A DNA stretch of 64,000 nucleotides from CAZRUA01 sp964603125. Its GTDB lineage: Bacteria; Bacteroidota; Bacteroidia; B-17B0; Aurantibacillaceae. Below, in pieces: positions 53,301 through 60,985 of this stretch (position 1 is the first letter of the stretch; each line of letters begins with the position of its first letter). The stretch lies in the NCBI GenBank assembly GCA_964603125.1, contig CAZRUA010000001.1:1-64000 (forward strand). Reading direction: 5' to 3'. Under the pieces are notes generated by a model. That model had not been told where the DNA came from. It was given only the letters and a program-made list of their open reading frames with translations, and searched no databases. A program made the position numbers and the translations under genes.

Positions 53301-53407
53301 GCATAAGCTTGGTTAAACAAATTTTGATAAGGATTGCTAACGATTTCTGAAGCAAAGCTCTTAAAAGCTGAAAGAATAATAAAAGTAAGGAGTAATAGTT
53401 TTTTCAT
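50360..53407 (-). CDS. T9SS-secreted N-acetylmuramoyl-L-alanine amidase, multidomain
   Basis: 1015 residues with signal peptide. Residues ~25-130 resemble a lysozyme-like/lytic transglycosylase fold ('IPRGMLEAVSYGQTRFNH', 'YGVMGLTEDG'), with Glu47 as candidate catalytic acid. Residues ~252-392 are an amidase_2/PGRP domain: zinc ligands His258 (TIHD) and His382 in SHNDPGP, with 'GIEHEG' at ~313. A CUB-like domain follows at ~404-510 ('DLELNWDYLFIYDGA'), then a laminin-G-like sandwich at ~575-770, a fibronectin-like domain and a type A sorting domain ('NAFPNPFTNTLNI'). It probably cleaves peptidoglycan outside the cell, against other bacteria or shed wall. Self-remodelling is less likely for T9SS cargo. 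Confidence 0.85.
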   Translation of the reverse strand: MKKLLLLTFIILSAFKSFASEIVSNPYQNLFNQAYAQYPTIPRGMLEAVSYGQTRFNHIVDDNEHSCVGLPDVYGVMGLTEDGKNYFRNNLITVSQLSGYSVDEIKSSPAKNILAYAKAFSILQTQLNTGTKADAQIPVLIALCELPDNDLQTNFALNAYLYQIYWFMNDGQHQDSYGFPDHKLNLETIFGAENFKILSSPNVVITNNNVKNLQGNSFKTNSFNSVQSADYAPALWNPAASCNQSSRAGTAVSAVTIHDVEGSYAGCISWFQNCAASVSAHYVVRSSDGQITQMVLESGKAWHVGSENPYCIGIEHEGYNNVATWYTTAMLSSSGALCKDICNSGYGIDPLRTYNGPSCNGLCTLGSCVRIKGHQHFPNQSHNDPGPYWNWYKFYNYINDAPTITTVSTANGTVTDAGGAGANYADDQRTVILIQPAGATTITLNFTQFDLELNWDYLFIYDGATTSSTQIGRYTGNTLPSTITSTGGSLLLDFRSDCATTAPGFVATYTSNATPQPIGDVVAPTTLITNTNAWETANFTANFNDADNVGGSGLEKSYYQVIDFDGTEWRANNTRGFFADNFDNAIHSDWTQKVGTWSIISNGLNQSDEVSSNTNIYAPLTQNLSNRYLYHFVAKLGGSGTNRRAGFHFFSDAPDSTNRGNGYFVWFRLDNQKLQIYECTNNSFGSPVLDVPVTIVANQYYDFKVIYDRITGKITVYKDNIMIGTYTDPTPIASGTHISFRTGNATMDVNELKIYRSRTSTSAAITVGPASTNDIRYQNPNDQTFAAKIKSICADSVGNLSTIDAYDLNIDWTPPTSIATINDGAAADLDLTDTTTSLSANWSPSSDPNSNVTRYWVAIGTTPGATNVLPFTSNWAGTGTYVSGLNLQHGQMYYFSVMAENGAGLFSSVITSDGILVDTTSSTIGIKDNSLSALISNAFPNPFTNTLNIRYNVTEESDVTVTLIDVLGKEQVLFNGKQFAGKQEQLFNTSNLANGTYILRLRLNDKIQNIKVVKR

Positions 53408-53500
53408 AAAAGGCTAATGAATTAAAAATGAAGTAGCTAATATATAAAATTCCGCGAATTAAAACCTAGTGTTTTAGGTTAAAATCGACGAGATTTATTG

Positions 53501-53508
53501 TATTTTTG
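53501..53508 (+). promoter_or_regulatory. -7 promoter element of the E1 fusion gene
   Basis: TATTTTTG, an exact TAnnTTTG match, 19 bases before the ATG at 53528. Confidence 0.55.
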
Positions 53509-53527
53509 CCTCCATAAAAAATAGGAT

Positions 53528-55525
53528 ATGATTACAGCCGAAATGCCGGTTAAATACGACCGCAGAAAACTTACTGATGAAACATTATTAATGCTTTATA
53601 AAAACATTTTAAAGCCTCGTATGATTGAGGAAAAAATGTTGCTTTTATTGCGCCAAGGACGTATTGCAAAATGGTTTAGTGGTATAGGGCAAGAGGCTAT
53701 TTCGGTTGGTGTTGCTTCGGCTTTGCATAACGACGAGTATATTTTACCAATGCATAGAAATTTGGGCGTATTTACAACACGTCAAATTCCTTTGAATCGC
53801 TTGTTTTCGCAGTTTCAAGGTAAGCCAGGCGGTTTTACTAAGGGCCGTGATAGAAGTTTCCATTTCGGAACACAAGAGTATAAAATAATCGGTATGATTT
53901 CTCATTTAGGGCCTCAAATGGGTGTTGCCGATGGGATAGCATTAGCAAATAAAATAAAAGAAGATAAAAAAGTTACGGTTGTTTTTAGCGGTGATGGTGG
54001 AGCAAGTGAGGGTGATTTTCATGAAAGTATCAATACTGCTGCAGTTTGGGATTTACCAGTAATTTTTGTTGTTGAAAATAATGGTTATGGTTTATCAACG
54101 CCAAGTAACGAACAGTTTAGATGTAAGCAATTTATTGATAAGGCTATTGGGTATGGAATTGAAGGTGTTCAAGTAGATGGAAATAACGTTTTAAAGGTTT
54201 ATGAAACAGTTAAAAAACTTGCCGAAGACATTAGAAATAATCCTCGTCCTATTTTATTAGAGTGTATTACTTTTAGAATGCGCGGGCATGAAGAAGCTTC
54301 GGGCACTAAATATGTTCCAAAGGAATTATTCGATATTTGGGGAAGAAAAGACCCTGTGAATAATTTAGAAAAGTTTTTAATCGACGAAGGGGTTTTAACC
54401 GAAGAGATGATTGAGAAATTGCGTGCTGAGATTAAGCATGAAATTGAACAAGGTTTGGAAGTAGCATTTGCAGAAACAATTCCAACACCAAATACACAGG
54501 TTGAATTAAATGATATGTACGCTCCTTTTGTACCAAGTGCAGCAAACGTATCGGGGCCAACAACTAATAAGCGTTTGATAGATGCCATTTCGGATGGTAT
54601 GCGTTTGGCTATGAAGAAACATAGCAATTTAGTTTTGATGGGTCAGGATATTGCTGAGTACGGAGGTGTTTTTAAAATTACTGAAGGTTTTGTTGAAGAA
54701 TTTGGAAAAGCTCGTGTGCGAAATACACCATTGTGCGAATCAGCAATTTTAGGTGCGGGCTTTGGTCTTTCTATTAACGGACACAAGGCAATGGTTGAAA
54801 TGCAGTTTGCAGATTTCGTTTCGGAAGGAATGACACAAATAGTAAACAATCTAGCTAAATCCCACTATCGTTGGGGCCAAAATGCCGATGTTGTTGTGCG
54901 TATGCCTACAGGGGCTCAGGTAGCTGCCGGTCCTTTCCATTCGCAAAGTAACGAGGCTTGGTTTTTTCACACACCAGGTTTAAAAATTGCTTATCCTGCT
55001 TTCCCTTACGATGCTAAAGGATTGTTACTTACAGCATTTGAAGATCCAAATCCAGTAATTTTCTTTGAGCATAAGGCGCTTTATCGCAGCTCTTCTCAAG
55101 ATATTCCAGATGATTATTATACCATTCCTTTTGGAAAAGCAAGTTTAATTAAAGAAGGAAATGCTGTAAGTATTGTAACTTATGGTTTAGGGGTGCATTG
55201 GGCTTTAGAAATATTGAACGAAAACCCAAGTATAAGCGCCGATTTAATTGACTTACGTACGCTTTGTCCTTTAGATAAGGAAACAATAATAGCTTCAGTT
55301 AAAAAAACAGGTAAGGCTTTTGTTATGCACGAAGATGTATTAACAGGAGGAATAGGTGGTGAAATTGCTGCTATGATTGCTGAAGAATGTTTTGAATACC
55401 TTGATGCACCTGTAATGCGCGAAGGAGCAATTGACACGCCGGTGCCAATGAACGCTGATTTAGAAACAAACTTTTTACCGAAAAATAGATTTAAAGAAAA
55501 ATTAATGAAGTTATTAGGATACTAA
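53528..55525 (+). CDS. 2-oxoacid dehydrogenase E1, alpha-beta fusion
   Basis: 665 residues. Residues ~1-325 are the E1 alpha half, with the ThDP motif from GDGGASEGD (155-163) to ENN (183-185). Residues ~343-665 are the beta half ('MGQDIAEYGGVFKITEG', 'VEMQFADFVSEGMTQI', 'GPFHSQSNEAWF'). It decarboxylates a 2-oxoacid, probably branched-chain or a related acid, for a lipoyl E2. The two-in-one layout is known in Bacteroidota and usually annotated as branched-chain or 2-oxoisovalerate dehydrogenase. The separate PdhB at 38165 belongs to a different E1. No E2 or E3 gene is adjacent. Confidence 0.88.
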   Translation: MITAEMPVKYDRRKLTDETLLMLYKNILKPRMIEEKMLLLLRQGRIAKWFSGIGQEAISVGVASALHNDEYILPMHRNLGVFTTRQIPLNRLFSQFQGKPGGFTKGRDRSFHFGTQEYKIIGMISHLGPQMGVADGIALANKIKEDKKVTVVFSGDGGASEGDFHESINTAAVWDLPVIFVVENNGYGLSTPSNEQFRCKQFIDKAIGYGIEGVQVDGNNVLKVYETVKKLAEDIRNNPRPILLECITFRMRGHEEASGTKYVPKELFDIWGRKDPVNNLEKFLIDEGVLTEEMIEKLRAEIKHEIEQGLEVAFAETIPTPNTQVELNDMYAPFVPSAANVSGPTTNKRLIDAISDGMRLAMKKHSNLVLMGQDIAEYGGVFKITEGFVEEFGKARVRNTPLCESAILGAGFGLSINGHKAMVEMQFADFVSEGMTQIVNNLAKSHYRWGQNADVVVRMPTGAQVAAGPFHSQSNEAWFFHTPGLKIAYPAFPYDAKGLLLTAFEDPNPVIFFEHKALYRSSSQDIPDDYYTIPFGKASLIKEGNAVSIVTYGLGVHWALEILNENPSISADLIDLRTLCPLDKETIIASVKKTGKAFVMHEDVLTGGIGGEIAAMIAEECFEYLDAPVMREGAIDTPVPMNADLETNFLPKNRFKEKLMKLLGY

Positions 55526-55528
55526 TAA

Positions 55529-55759
55529 TTACCATTGTTTCATAATAGAATCGTTTTTAAAAAGAGTAGTATCTTTTAATTTATTTGTTGGCGAAGGCCA
55601 CCATATCCCTTGTTTTTTGCCATTACCATCAACAATGTTTATTGTATCTTGAGGATGATTGATAGGTAATTCAAATGACTTAATAGAAGTTGTATTTTTT
55701 GAATTATTATTGCACGAAAATGCAATTACAACAACAAGTAAAGTAACTAGTGTTTTCAT
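55529..55759 (-). CDS. Small hypothetical lipoprotein
   Basis: 76 residues from ATG 55759; the frame is open from 55804, but only the inner start precedes the signal MKTLVTLLVVVIAFSC, whose lipobox Cys is followed by NNNSKN. The mature part is ~60 residues with 'VDGNGKKQGIWW', like one unit of the NGxKxGxW repeats in other proteins. It may be a truncated relative or a genuine short lipoprotein. It converges on the E1 gene, three bases away. Confidence 0.65.
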   Translation of the reverse strand: MKTLVTLLVVVIAFSCNNNSKNTTSIKSFELPINHPQDTINIVDGNGKKQGIWWPSPTNKLKDTTLFKNDSIMKQW

Positions 55760-55814
55760 TTTAAGACGTTTTAGTTTTACTAAAGTAGTAATTACTAAAC
55801 ACAATTAAGAATGA

Positions 55815-57152
55815 TTAGTGATTAAGCCATTCAGCTGGATTAAGTGTATTTGTGCCTTTCCACACTTGAAAACCTAGAACAGTAGCGTCTTCGTCTTCAT
55901 CAAACATAATGGTTCCAATACTTTGCTTAACAGTAATTTTATCTCCTGTCTTCACGCTTACTTCGGATAGGTTATTATAAACTGTTAAAAATTCGCCATG
56001 ACGTATGATGACAACTTTACCCGAACCAGGCACACTAGTAACCCCTGTAACAACTCCTTCAAAAACTGCTCTTGCTGCACTTCCTTTTCCTGTTGCAATA
56101 TCAACGCCGTAGTTATAAGTTTCAAAGTTGGCTATACGAGCGTGTAATTGAGTTCCAAATCCTTTTACTATTGTACCTTTTGCAACAGGCCAAGGTAATT
56201 TACCTTTGTTTACGGCAAAGTCATCACCCAAAGTTCCTTCCGAATCTGTGTAATCAGGAACAAAGTTTTTTGGCTCTTTTTTTGGCTCAGGTTCTTTTGG
56301 GGTTGGAATTCCTTTGGCTTGATTTTTTTTAGCTAATGCTTCCTTTTCTTTTTTTAATTTTTCTTTTTCGGCTTTCGCTTTTTTCTCAGCTTCTATCTTT
56401 GCTTGAGCTTTTGCCATTTCATCAGCAATGATTTTTTTAATGCTAGCCTGTAATGCTTCAGCATCTTTTTTCTTTTTTTCAAGCTCTTCTTTAAGCTGTT
56501 TTTCTTTGTCTTGGAGTTTCATCAAAACAGTTTCGTGCTCTGATTTTTCCTTGATTAAAACAAGTTTTTCTTGTTCTTCTGAGGTTAATAATTGTTTCTT
56601 TTCGTTTTTCGAATCTTCAAGTTCAACTATTTTGGTATTAATTTCGGTTTGTGTTTTTGTTATACTACTAGCTTGTTGTTTGCGGTAAGTATTAAATGTT
56701 TCGTAGTATTTAATGCGTTGGTAAGCTTGGTTAAAATCAGTAGAAGCAAAAATAAACATCAGTTTACTGTAAGAGTCTCTGTTACGGTAAGCATAATAAA
56801 CTGTTTTAGCGTAGTCTTTTTTTAGTTTTGCTAAACTAGCTTTAAGCGATTCAACCTGTTTTTGATTGGTATTGATTTGGTGATTAATACTCGCAATTTC
56901 GGAACTAATATTGCCTATTAATTGTTGGCGAACTTCAATTTTTTTCTGTGAAAGAGCTATATTGGTAATGGTTCCGCGTTTTTCAATTTTGGTTTTATTC
57001 ACCATGCTTTCAATCGCATTAATTTCCGATTTAAGCTTTTTACTTTGTTTTTCTAAGTCTTTGGTTTTGTTTTTTTGTGCAGATAATGAAGAAAAAATTA
57101 AAATAAAACTAAAAACGCTAATTAGGTTTCTTCTTAATTTCAATAGGGTCAT
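55815..57152 (-). CDS. EnvC-like murein hydrolase activator (M23 family)
   Basis: 445 residues from ATG 57152, chosen because it directly precedes the signal RRNLISVFSFILIFSSLSAQ. Longer starts exist up to 57209 but extend further into the upstream gene. Residues ~20-240 form a long coiled coil ('KDLEKQSKKLKSEINAIESM', 'ASSITKTQTEINTKI'), then a Lys/Glu-rich region. An M23 (LytM) domain follows at ~320-445 ('NYGVDIATGKGSAARAVFEGVV', 'VVIIRHGEFLTVYNNL'). Key metal residues of active M23 peptidases (HxxxD, HxH) appear replaced, for example RHGEF. This fits an EnvC-type activator of amidases rather than an enzyme. It overlaps the DUF4292 gene by 35 bases. Confidence 0.78.
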   Translation of the reverse strand: MTLLKLRRNLISVFSFILIFSSLSAQKNKTKDLEKQSKKLKSEINAIESMVNKTKIEKRGTITNIALSQKKIEVRQQLIGNISSEIASINHQINTNQKQVESLKASLAKLKKDYAKTVYYAYRNRDSYSKLMFIFASTDFNQAYQRIKYYETFNTYRKQQASSITKTQTEINTKIVELEDSKNEKKQLLTSEEQEKLVLIKEKSEHETVLMKLQDKEKQLKEELEKKKKDAEALQASIKKIIADEMAKAQAKIEAEKKAKAEKEKLKKEKEALAKKNQAKGIPTPKEPEPKKEPKNFVPDYTDSEGTLGDDFAVNKGKLPWPVAKGTIVKGFGTQLHARIANFETYNYGVDIATGKGSAARAVFEGVVTGVTSVPGSGKVVIIRHGEFLTVYNNLSEVSVKTGDKITVKQSIGTIMFDEDEDATVLGFQVWKGTNTLNPAEWLNH

Positions 57153-58020
57153 AGCCTTTTGGAATTTTAAAAGGGAATTCGGTTTTTTCATTGATATTAA
57201 TTTTTGCATATTTTATTGATGCGTTAATTACCTTTTCGGCAGTTATTACATAATCCAATTTAAAAGGTGCTTTAAAATTTCCTACAGTTTCAAAATTGCT
57301 GTAGCTGGCTTTAAATTTCCTTTTTGTTACAACATCTTCAAATATTAAATGTAATATTTTAAATGTTTCGGGATGCAACCACATAATTTGTGTGCTTTCC
57401 TTTAAAGTATCTTGTTTGTGCACAATACGCATGGTTTCTTTTTTTCGAAGTGTGCTTAAAAAGTAAACACAGCTATCTCTATCTTTTCCACCACTTAATT
57501 TTTCATCTTCGCTGTAAAACGAAGCACTGTTTCCAAACAACAAACCTTGTAACATATCGTAATCCAAATCAGCATGCAGCAATTGGTTTATATAGGTGTA
57601 ATCACCTACAAAATATTGCTTATCGGGCAAGTCGATTCTAATTTTAACCGTATCACGTTTAATTAAAACTCGAGCTGCTTCAATCCCTAATTTAGATATA
57701 CTTAACCAAATTACGCTATCTTTTCGGCACTTAACACTTACTGTAAACGAATGTTCTTCACCATCCACTGTTAATTCACAAGCAAATTTGCCTGTGGCAT
57801 AACTAAAATCAAGTTCGTTTGTTTTTAGTAAGTTGGTAAGGGCTTTTCCGTTTTTGTAATCTAGTTTACATTTGTCGTTTAACGAGTCGGGAGGCAATTG
57901 GGTTACAACCGGAGTCTCTTGTTTTTGAATATTTTTATGTCGTTTGCACGAGAATCCTGTAAAAACAATAGTTATAAGACCTATAAAAAAAGAAAAATTA
58001 TTCAGTTTAATTCTACTCAT
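57118..58020 (-). CDS. DUF4292 lipoprotein
   Basis: 300 residues. Signal peptide with lipobox VFTGFSC (Cys25). The mature protein is beta-rich ('FACELTVDGEEHSFTVSVKCRKDSVIWLSIS', partly quoted here, then 'IRIDLPDKQYFVGDYTYIN'), the pattern of the DUF4292 family, related in fold to LolA/LolB-type or outer-membrane lipoprotein carriers. It lies between a TPR lipoprotein and an EnvC-like gene, a conserved Bacteroidota arrangement. A role in lipoprotein handling or envelope assembly is inference. It overlaps its upstream neighbour by eight bases. Confidence 0.82.
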   Translation of the reverse strand: MSRIKLNNFSFFIGLITIVFTGFSCKRHKNIQKQETPVVTQLPPDSLNDKCKLDYKNGKALTNLLKTNELDFSYATGKFACELTVDGEEHSFTVSVKCRKDSVIWLSISKLGIEAARVLIKRDTVKIRIDLPDKQYFVGDYTYINQLLHADLDYDMLQGLLFGNSASFYSEDEKLSGGKDRDSCVYFLSTLRKKETMRIVHKQDTLKESTQIMWLHPETFKILHLIFEDVVTKRKFKASYSNFETVGNFKAPFKLDYVITAEKVINASIKYAKININEKTEFPFKIPKGYDPIEIKKKPN

Positions 58021-59764
58021 ACCATTTTTTATCGTTAATCTTTTTTAATAATTGAGCAGAATTTCCCCCTGCCTTTTGCGCTTTCCCCCAATATTCTAGC
58101 GCATTACTAGCATCACCTAGTTTGAATAATACATCGCCATAATGTTCTAGAATGGTTGCTCGGTTATTAGCTCCATTATTTAGTGCTTTTTCTAAAAATG
58201 ATTTGGCTTCTGTGTATTTTCCTTCTTGAAATAAAACCCAAGCATGCGTATCTAGATAAGAAGCGTTATTAGGATAGGCAGCAATTACTTTAGATGAATA
58301 TTTTTCGGCTGTGCTTAGTTTTTGTTTTCTTACAGATAGGTAATAAGCATAATTGTTCATTACCAAAATGTTGTCAGGATCATAGCTTAGAGCCTCCTCA
58401 AACTCTTTGTCAGAGTTTTCGTATTGTTTATTGTAATGATAGGCTTCGCCAAGGTTTGAAGCGATTTGAGCCATTAAAGGTTCATTTTCAATTACAAATT
58501 CTTTAGCGTCTTTTAATGAAATAATAGCTTCTTTATAATTTTTAAGTTTAATATTAGCTACCCCGTTTAACAAATAAGGTATAGCTTGGTTAGGAAATAA
58601 CTCAATGGCTTCTGCGCTGTGTTCAAGCAATTCTTGAGTTTTGTTAAGTTCTGATTCGGTAATTAATAGTTGATTCCAAACGGCAAATTTACTTTTATCT
58701 AACTCAAGAACTTTTTCAAACTCTGTCTCAGCTTCTGCAAGTTTTTTATCACGATACAAGAAATCGGCGTAAACACTATGCGCTTTTGCATTGTTAGGAT
58801 GAACTCGAATTAATGTGTTACATAAGGTGTATGCTTGCGGTTTCAATTCTGTTGATTCTTCTGTAACAGAATAATAGCTTACCAATATTTTTATTTTTTG
58901 GTCAATTTCCAACTCTTCGCTTTCAAAAGCAATGTTAAGTTCTTTAAAAAACAAGTCATCTTTTCTTTGTTGACGATAATAATCGGCCAACGCTAAATGC
59001 ACGTAAGGATTATTAGGGTCGCGCTGTAAAATCTCTTGGTAGGTTTGATATGCTTTATCAGCCTTTCCATTTTCTTGATAGAGCTCAGCTAAAAAGGTGT
59101 AGTAATTAGCTTGGTTAGGATAATTTGAAATTAACTTTTTTAACTCTGCTTCGGTATTGGAGAAATTATTTTGCTTACGATAAATTTTAATTTTTTCAAT
59201 ACCTATTTCCTCATCGTAACCAAAGTTTTTTTCATAAGCATCATAAATGGCTAAAGCTTTGTCGGGTTTGCCAGCATAACTATATTCTTGAGCTAAATCA
59301 AAGTAATAATCATCTTTTTCGGGATGTTGTTTAACCAACTTTTCATATTGTTCACAGGCTTCGGAATAAAAGCGTTTGTTGTGTAAACACTCAATAAATT
59401 GCAATTGAAACCACTCATTTTTACTATCGTTTAACGAAGCTATTTTACTATGTTTTAAAGCATCATCATACAAACCACTAAATTTATAAATAGCACCTAA
59501 CTCGTAGTTAACAGCAGCGTTTTGTGGATTGATTTTATAACAATCTAAAAAATATTGTTGAGCAATTTCAAGATTCCCTTTTAATTTTTCTTTACAACCT
59601 TCGTAAAAAATATTTTTAAACTTTTCTTCTTGTTCCGGACTAATTCCTTTGCCGTTAGCAACAACAGCCGTGCTGGAACCTGTTCCTTTGTTTGTTTTAC
59701 AAGAAACAAAAAAGCAGGCTAAGCCAAGAGTAAATAAAAAATATTTTTTAGTGTGAAGTTTCAT
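58013..59764 (-). CDS. TPR lipoprotein
   Basis: 583 residues. Lipobox FFVSC (Cys22) after a typical signal. From ~residue 45 to the end it is built of about fifteen TPR units, with consensus patterns such as 'AAVNYELGAIYKFSGLYDDALKH', 'AYQTYQEILQRDPNNPYVHLALADYY' in part and 'ASNALEYWGKAQKAGG'. It is probably a protein-interaction scaffold at the outer membrane. The start ATG touches the preceding nucleotidyltransferase stop, and its end overlaps the DUF4292 gene, so the four envelope genes form one operon. Confidence 0.85.
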   Translation of the reverse strand: MKLHTKKYFLFTLGLACFFVSCKTNKGTGSSTAVVANGKGISPEQEEKFKNIFYEGCKEKLKGNLEIAQQYFLDCYKINPQNAAVNYELGAIYKFSGLYDDALKHSKIASLNDSKNEWFQLQFIECLHNKRFYSEACEQYEKLVKQHPEKDDYYFDLAQEYSYAGKPDKALAIYDAYEKNFGYDEEIGIEKIKIYRKQNNFSNTEAELKKLISNYPNQANYYTFLAELYQENGKADKAYQTYQEILQRDPNNPYVHLALADYYRQQRKDDLFFKELNIAFESEELEIDQKIKILVSYYSVTEESTELKPQAYTLCNTLIRVHPNNAKAHSVYADFLYRDKKLAEAETEFEKVLELDKSKFAVWNQLLITESELNKTQELLEHSAEAIELFPNQAIPYLLNGVANIKLKNYKEAIISLKDAKEFVIENEPLMAQIASNLGEAYHYNKQYENSDKEFEEALSYDPDNILVMNNYAYYLSVRKQKLSTAEKYSSKVIAAYPNNASYLDTHAWVLFQEGKYTEAKSFLEKALNNGANNRATILEHYGDVLFKLGDASNALEYWGKAQKAGGNSAQLLKKINDKKWYE

Positions 59765-60772
59765 TTATTTTTGAACGTTATAGTCGCCAACGCTTAAGTC
59801 ATCGCATTTACCATGCCATTCCGAAAAATTACCTAACATTGAGTTGGCAATGTTTGCGTTAACTATTTTAGCTCCATTTTGAACAATCGTATTTTTTACA
59901 ATGCTATTTTCTACCACAGTTCCTTTACCTAATGAAACATGAGGTCCAACTACAGCATTTGTAATTTTTACATCATCTCCAATAAAGCACGGCTCAATAA
60001 TTACGGAGTTTTCTATTTTTGAATTAGCAGATTTTAAATGTGCTTTCCCTTTATCAAACTCTAAAACACGTTGGTTGGTGTAAACAGTAGCATCTTTATT
60101 ACCACAATCTAACCACTCAGTTACCTTACCAGGAACAAATTTTGTTCCTTTTTGCTTCATGTTTTCTAAGGCATTTGTAAGTTGAAATTCACCTTTTTCC
60201 TTGATATTGTTATCTAATAAGTATTGTAATTCGTTTTTTAAATAGTCACCATCTTTAAAATAGTAAATACCTATAATGGCTAAATCACTAACAAATTCTG
60301 CAGGTTTTTCTACAAAGTCAGTTATTACATTGTTAGCGTCTAACTTAACCACGCCAAACTGACGAGGATCTTCTATCTTTTGAACCCAAATCACACCTTC
60401 CGAATTAGTATCCATTACAAAGTCGGCTTTAAATAAAGTATCGGCAAAAGCAACAACAGTTTTTCCGGTAATTGAGTTTTTAGCGCACATAATAGCATGT
60501 GCAGTTCCTAAAGCTTCTTCTTGATAGTATACAGCGCCTTTTGCACCTTGTCCTTCGGCAATCTTTATTAAATCAGCTTCAACTTCTTTCCCAAATGTTG
60601 GCCCAATGATAAATGCTATTTCACTTACTTTTTCGCCACAAACTTTGGTTATATCCTCAACCAAGCGTTGAACAATTGGTTTACCTGCAACTGGAATAAG
60701 TGGTTTTGGAACTGTTAATGTATGTGGGCGCATTCTTTTGCCCATTCCTGCCATGGGAATAATAATCTTCAT
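59765..60772 (-). CDS. Sugar-phosphate nucleotidyltransferase
   Basis: 335 residues. The N-terminal Rossmann-like NTP-transferase domain begins MKIIIPMAGMGKRMRPHT and PKPLIPVAGKP, the nucleotide and metal site. The middle has 'EALGTAHAIMCAK' and 'VVAFADTLFKADF'. Residues ~255-335 are a left-handed beta-helix ('IGDDVKITNAVVGPHVSLG'), as in glucose-1-phosphate thymidylyl- or uridylyltransferases. The product, dTDP- or another NDP-sugar, is not decided by the sequence. It leads the envelope operon that continues to 55815. Confidence 0.86.
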   Translation of the reverse strand: MKIIIPMAGMGKRMRPHTLTVPKPLIPVAGKPIVQRLVEDITKVCGEKVSEIAFIIGPTFGKEVEADLIKIAEGQGAKGAVYYQEEALGTAHAIMCAKNSITGKTVVAFADTLFKADFVMDTNSEGVIWVQKIEDPRQFGVVKLDANNVITDFVEKPAEFVSDLAIIGIYYFKDGDYLKNELQYLLDNNIKEKGEFQLTNALENMKQKGTKFVPGKVTEWLDCGNKDATVYTNQRVLEFDKGKAHLKSANSKIENSVIIEPCFIGDDVKITNAVVGPHVSLGKGTVVENSIVKNTIVQNGAKIVNANIANSMLGNFSEWHGKCDDLSVGDYNVQK

Positions 60773-60892
60773 AAATTAATTTTTATAGGTGTACAATAAG
60801 TTTGTTTCTAAAATGTATTTTAGTTTTAAATCTTCCTCTAAGACGAAAATCCAAGTAAAAGGTTTAAAAATTTAATTCACGAATATAAGCAT

Positions 60893-60915
60893 AATGACCT
60901 AAACCAATGACCTAA
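60893..60915. repeat. Short direct repeat in the divergent promoter region
   Basis: AATGACCTAA occurs at 60893-60902 and 60906-60915, with a 13-base period. An inverted repeat TCACAA...TTGTGA lies further on at 60940-60956. Both sit in the 213-base spacer between the divergent nucleotidyltransferase and DUF4175 genes, a possible binding region. Confidence 0.35.
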
Positions 60916-60985
60916 TTTAATCAGTATTTTAACTCTTTTTCACAATCTTTTTGTGAAGAATTAGCTATATTTACATCACAATAAT

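Noticed and set aside
55815..57152. Active M23 endopeptidase
   Set aside because: The histidine and aspartate metal ligands expected in active members are not visible; an EnvC-type activator fits better.
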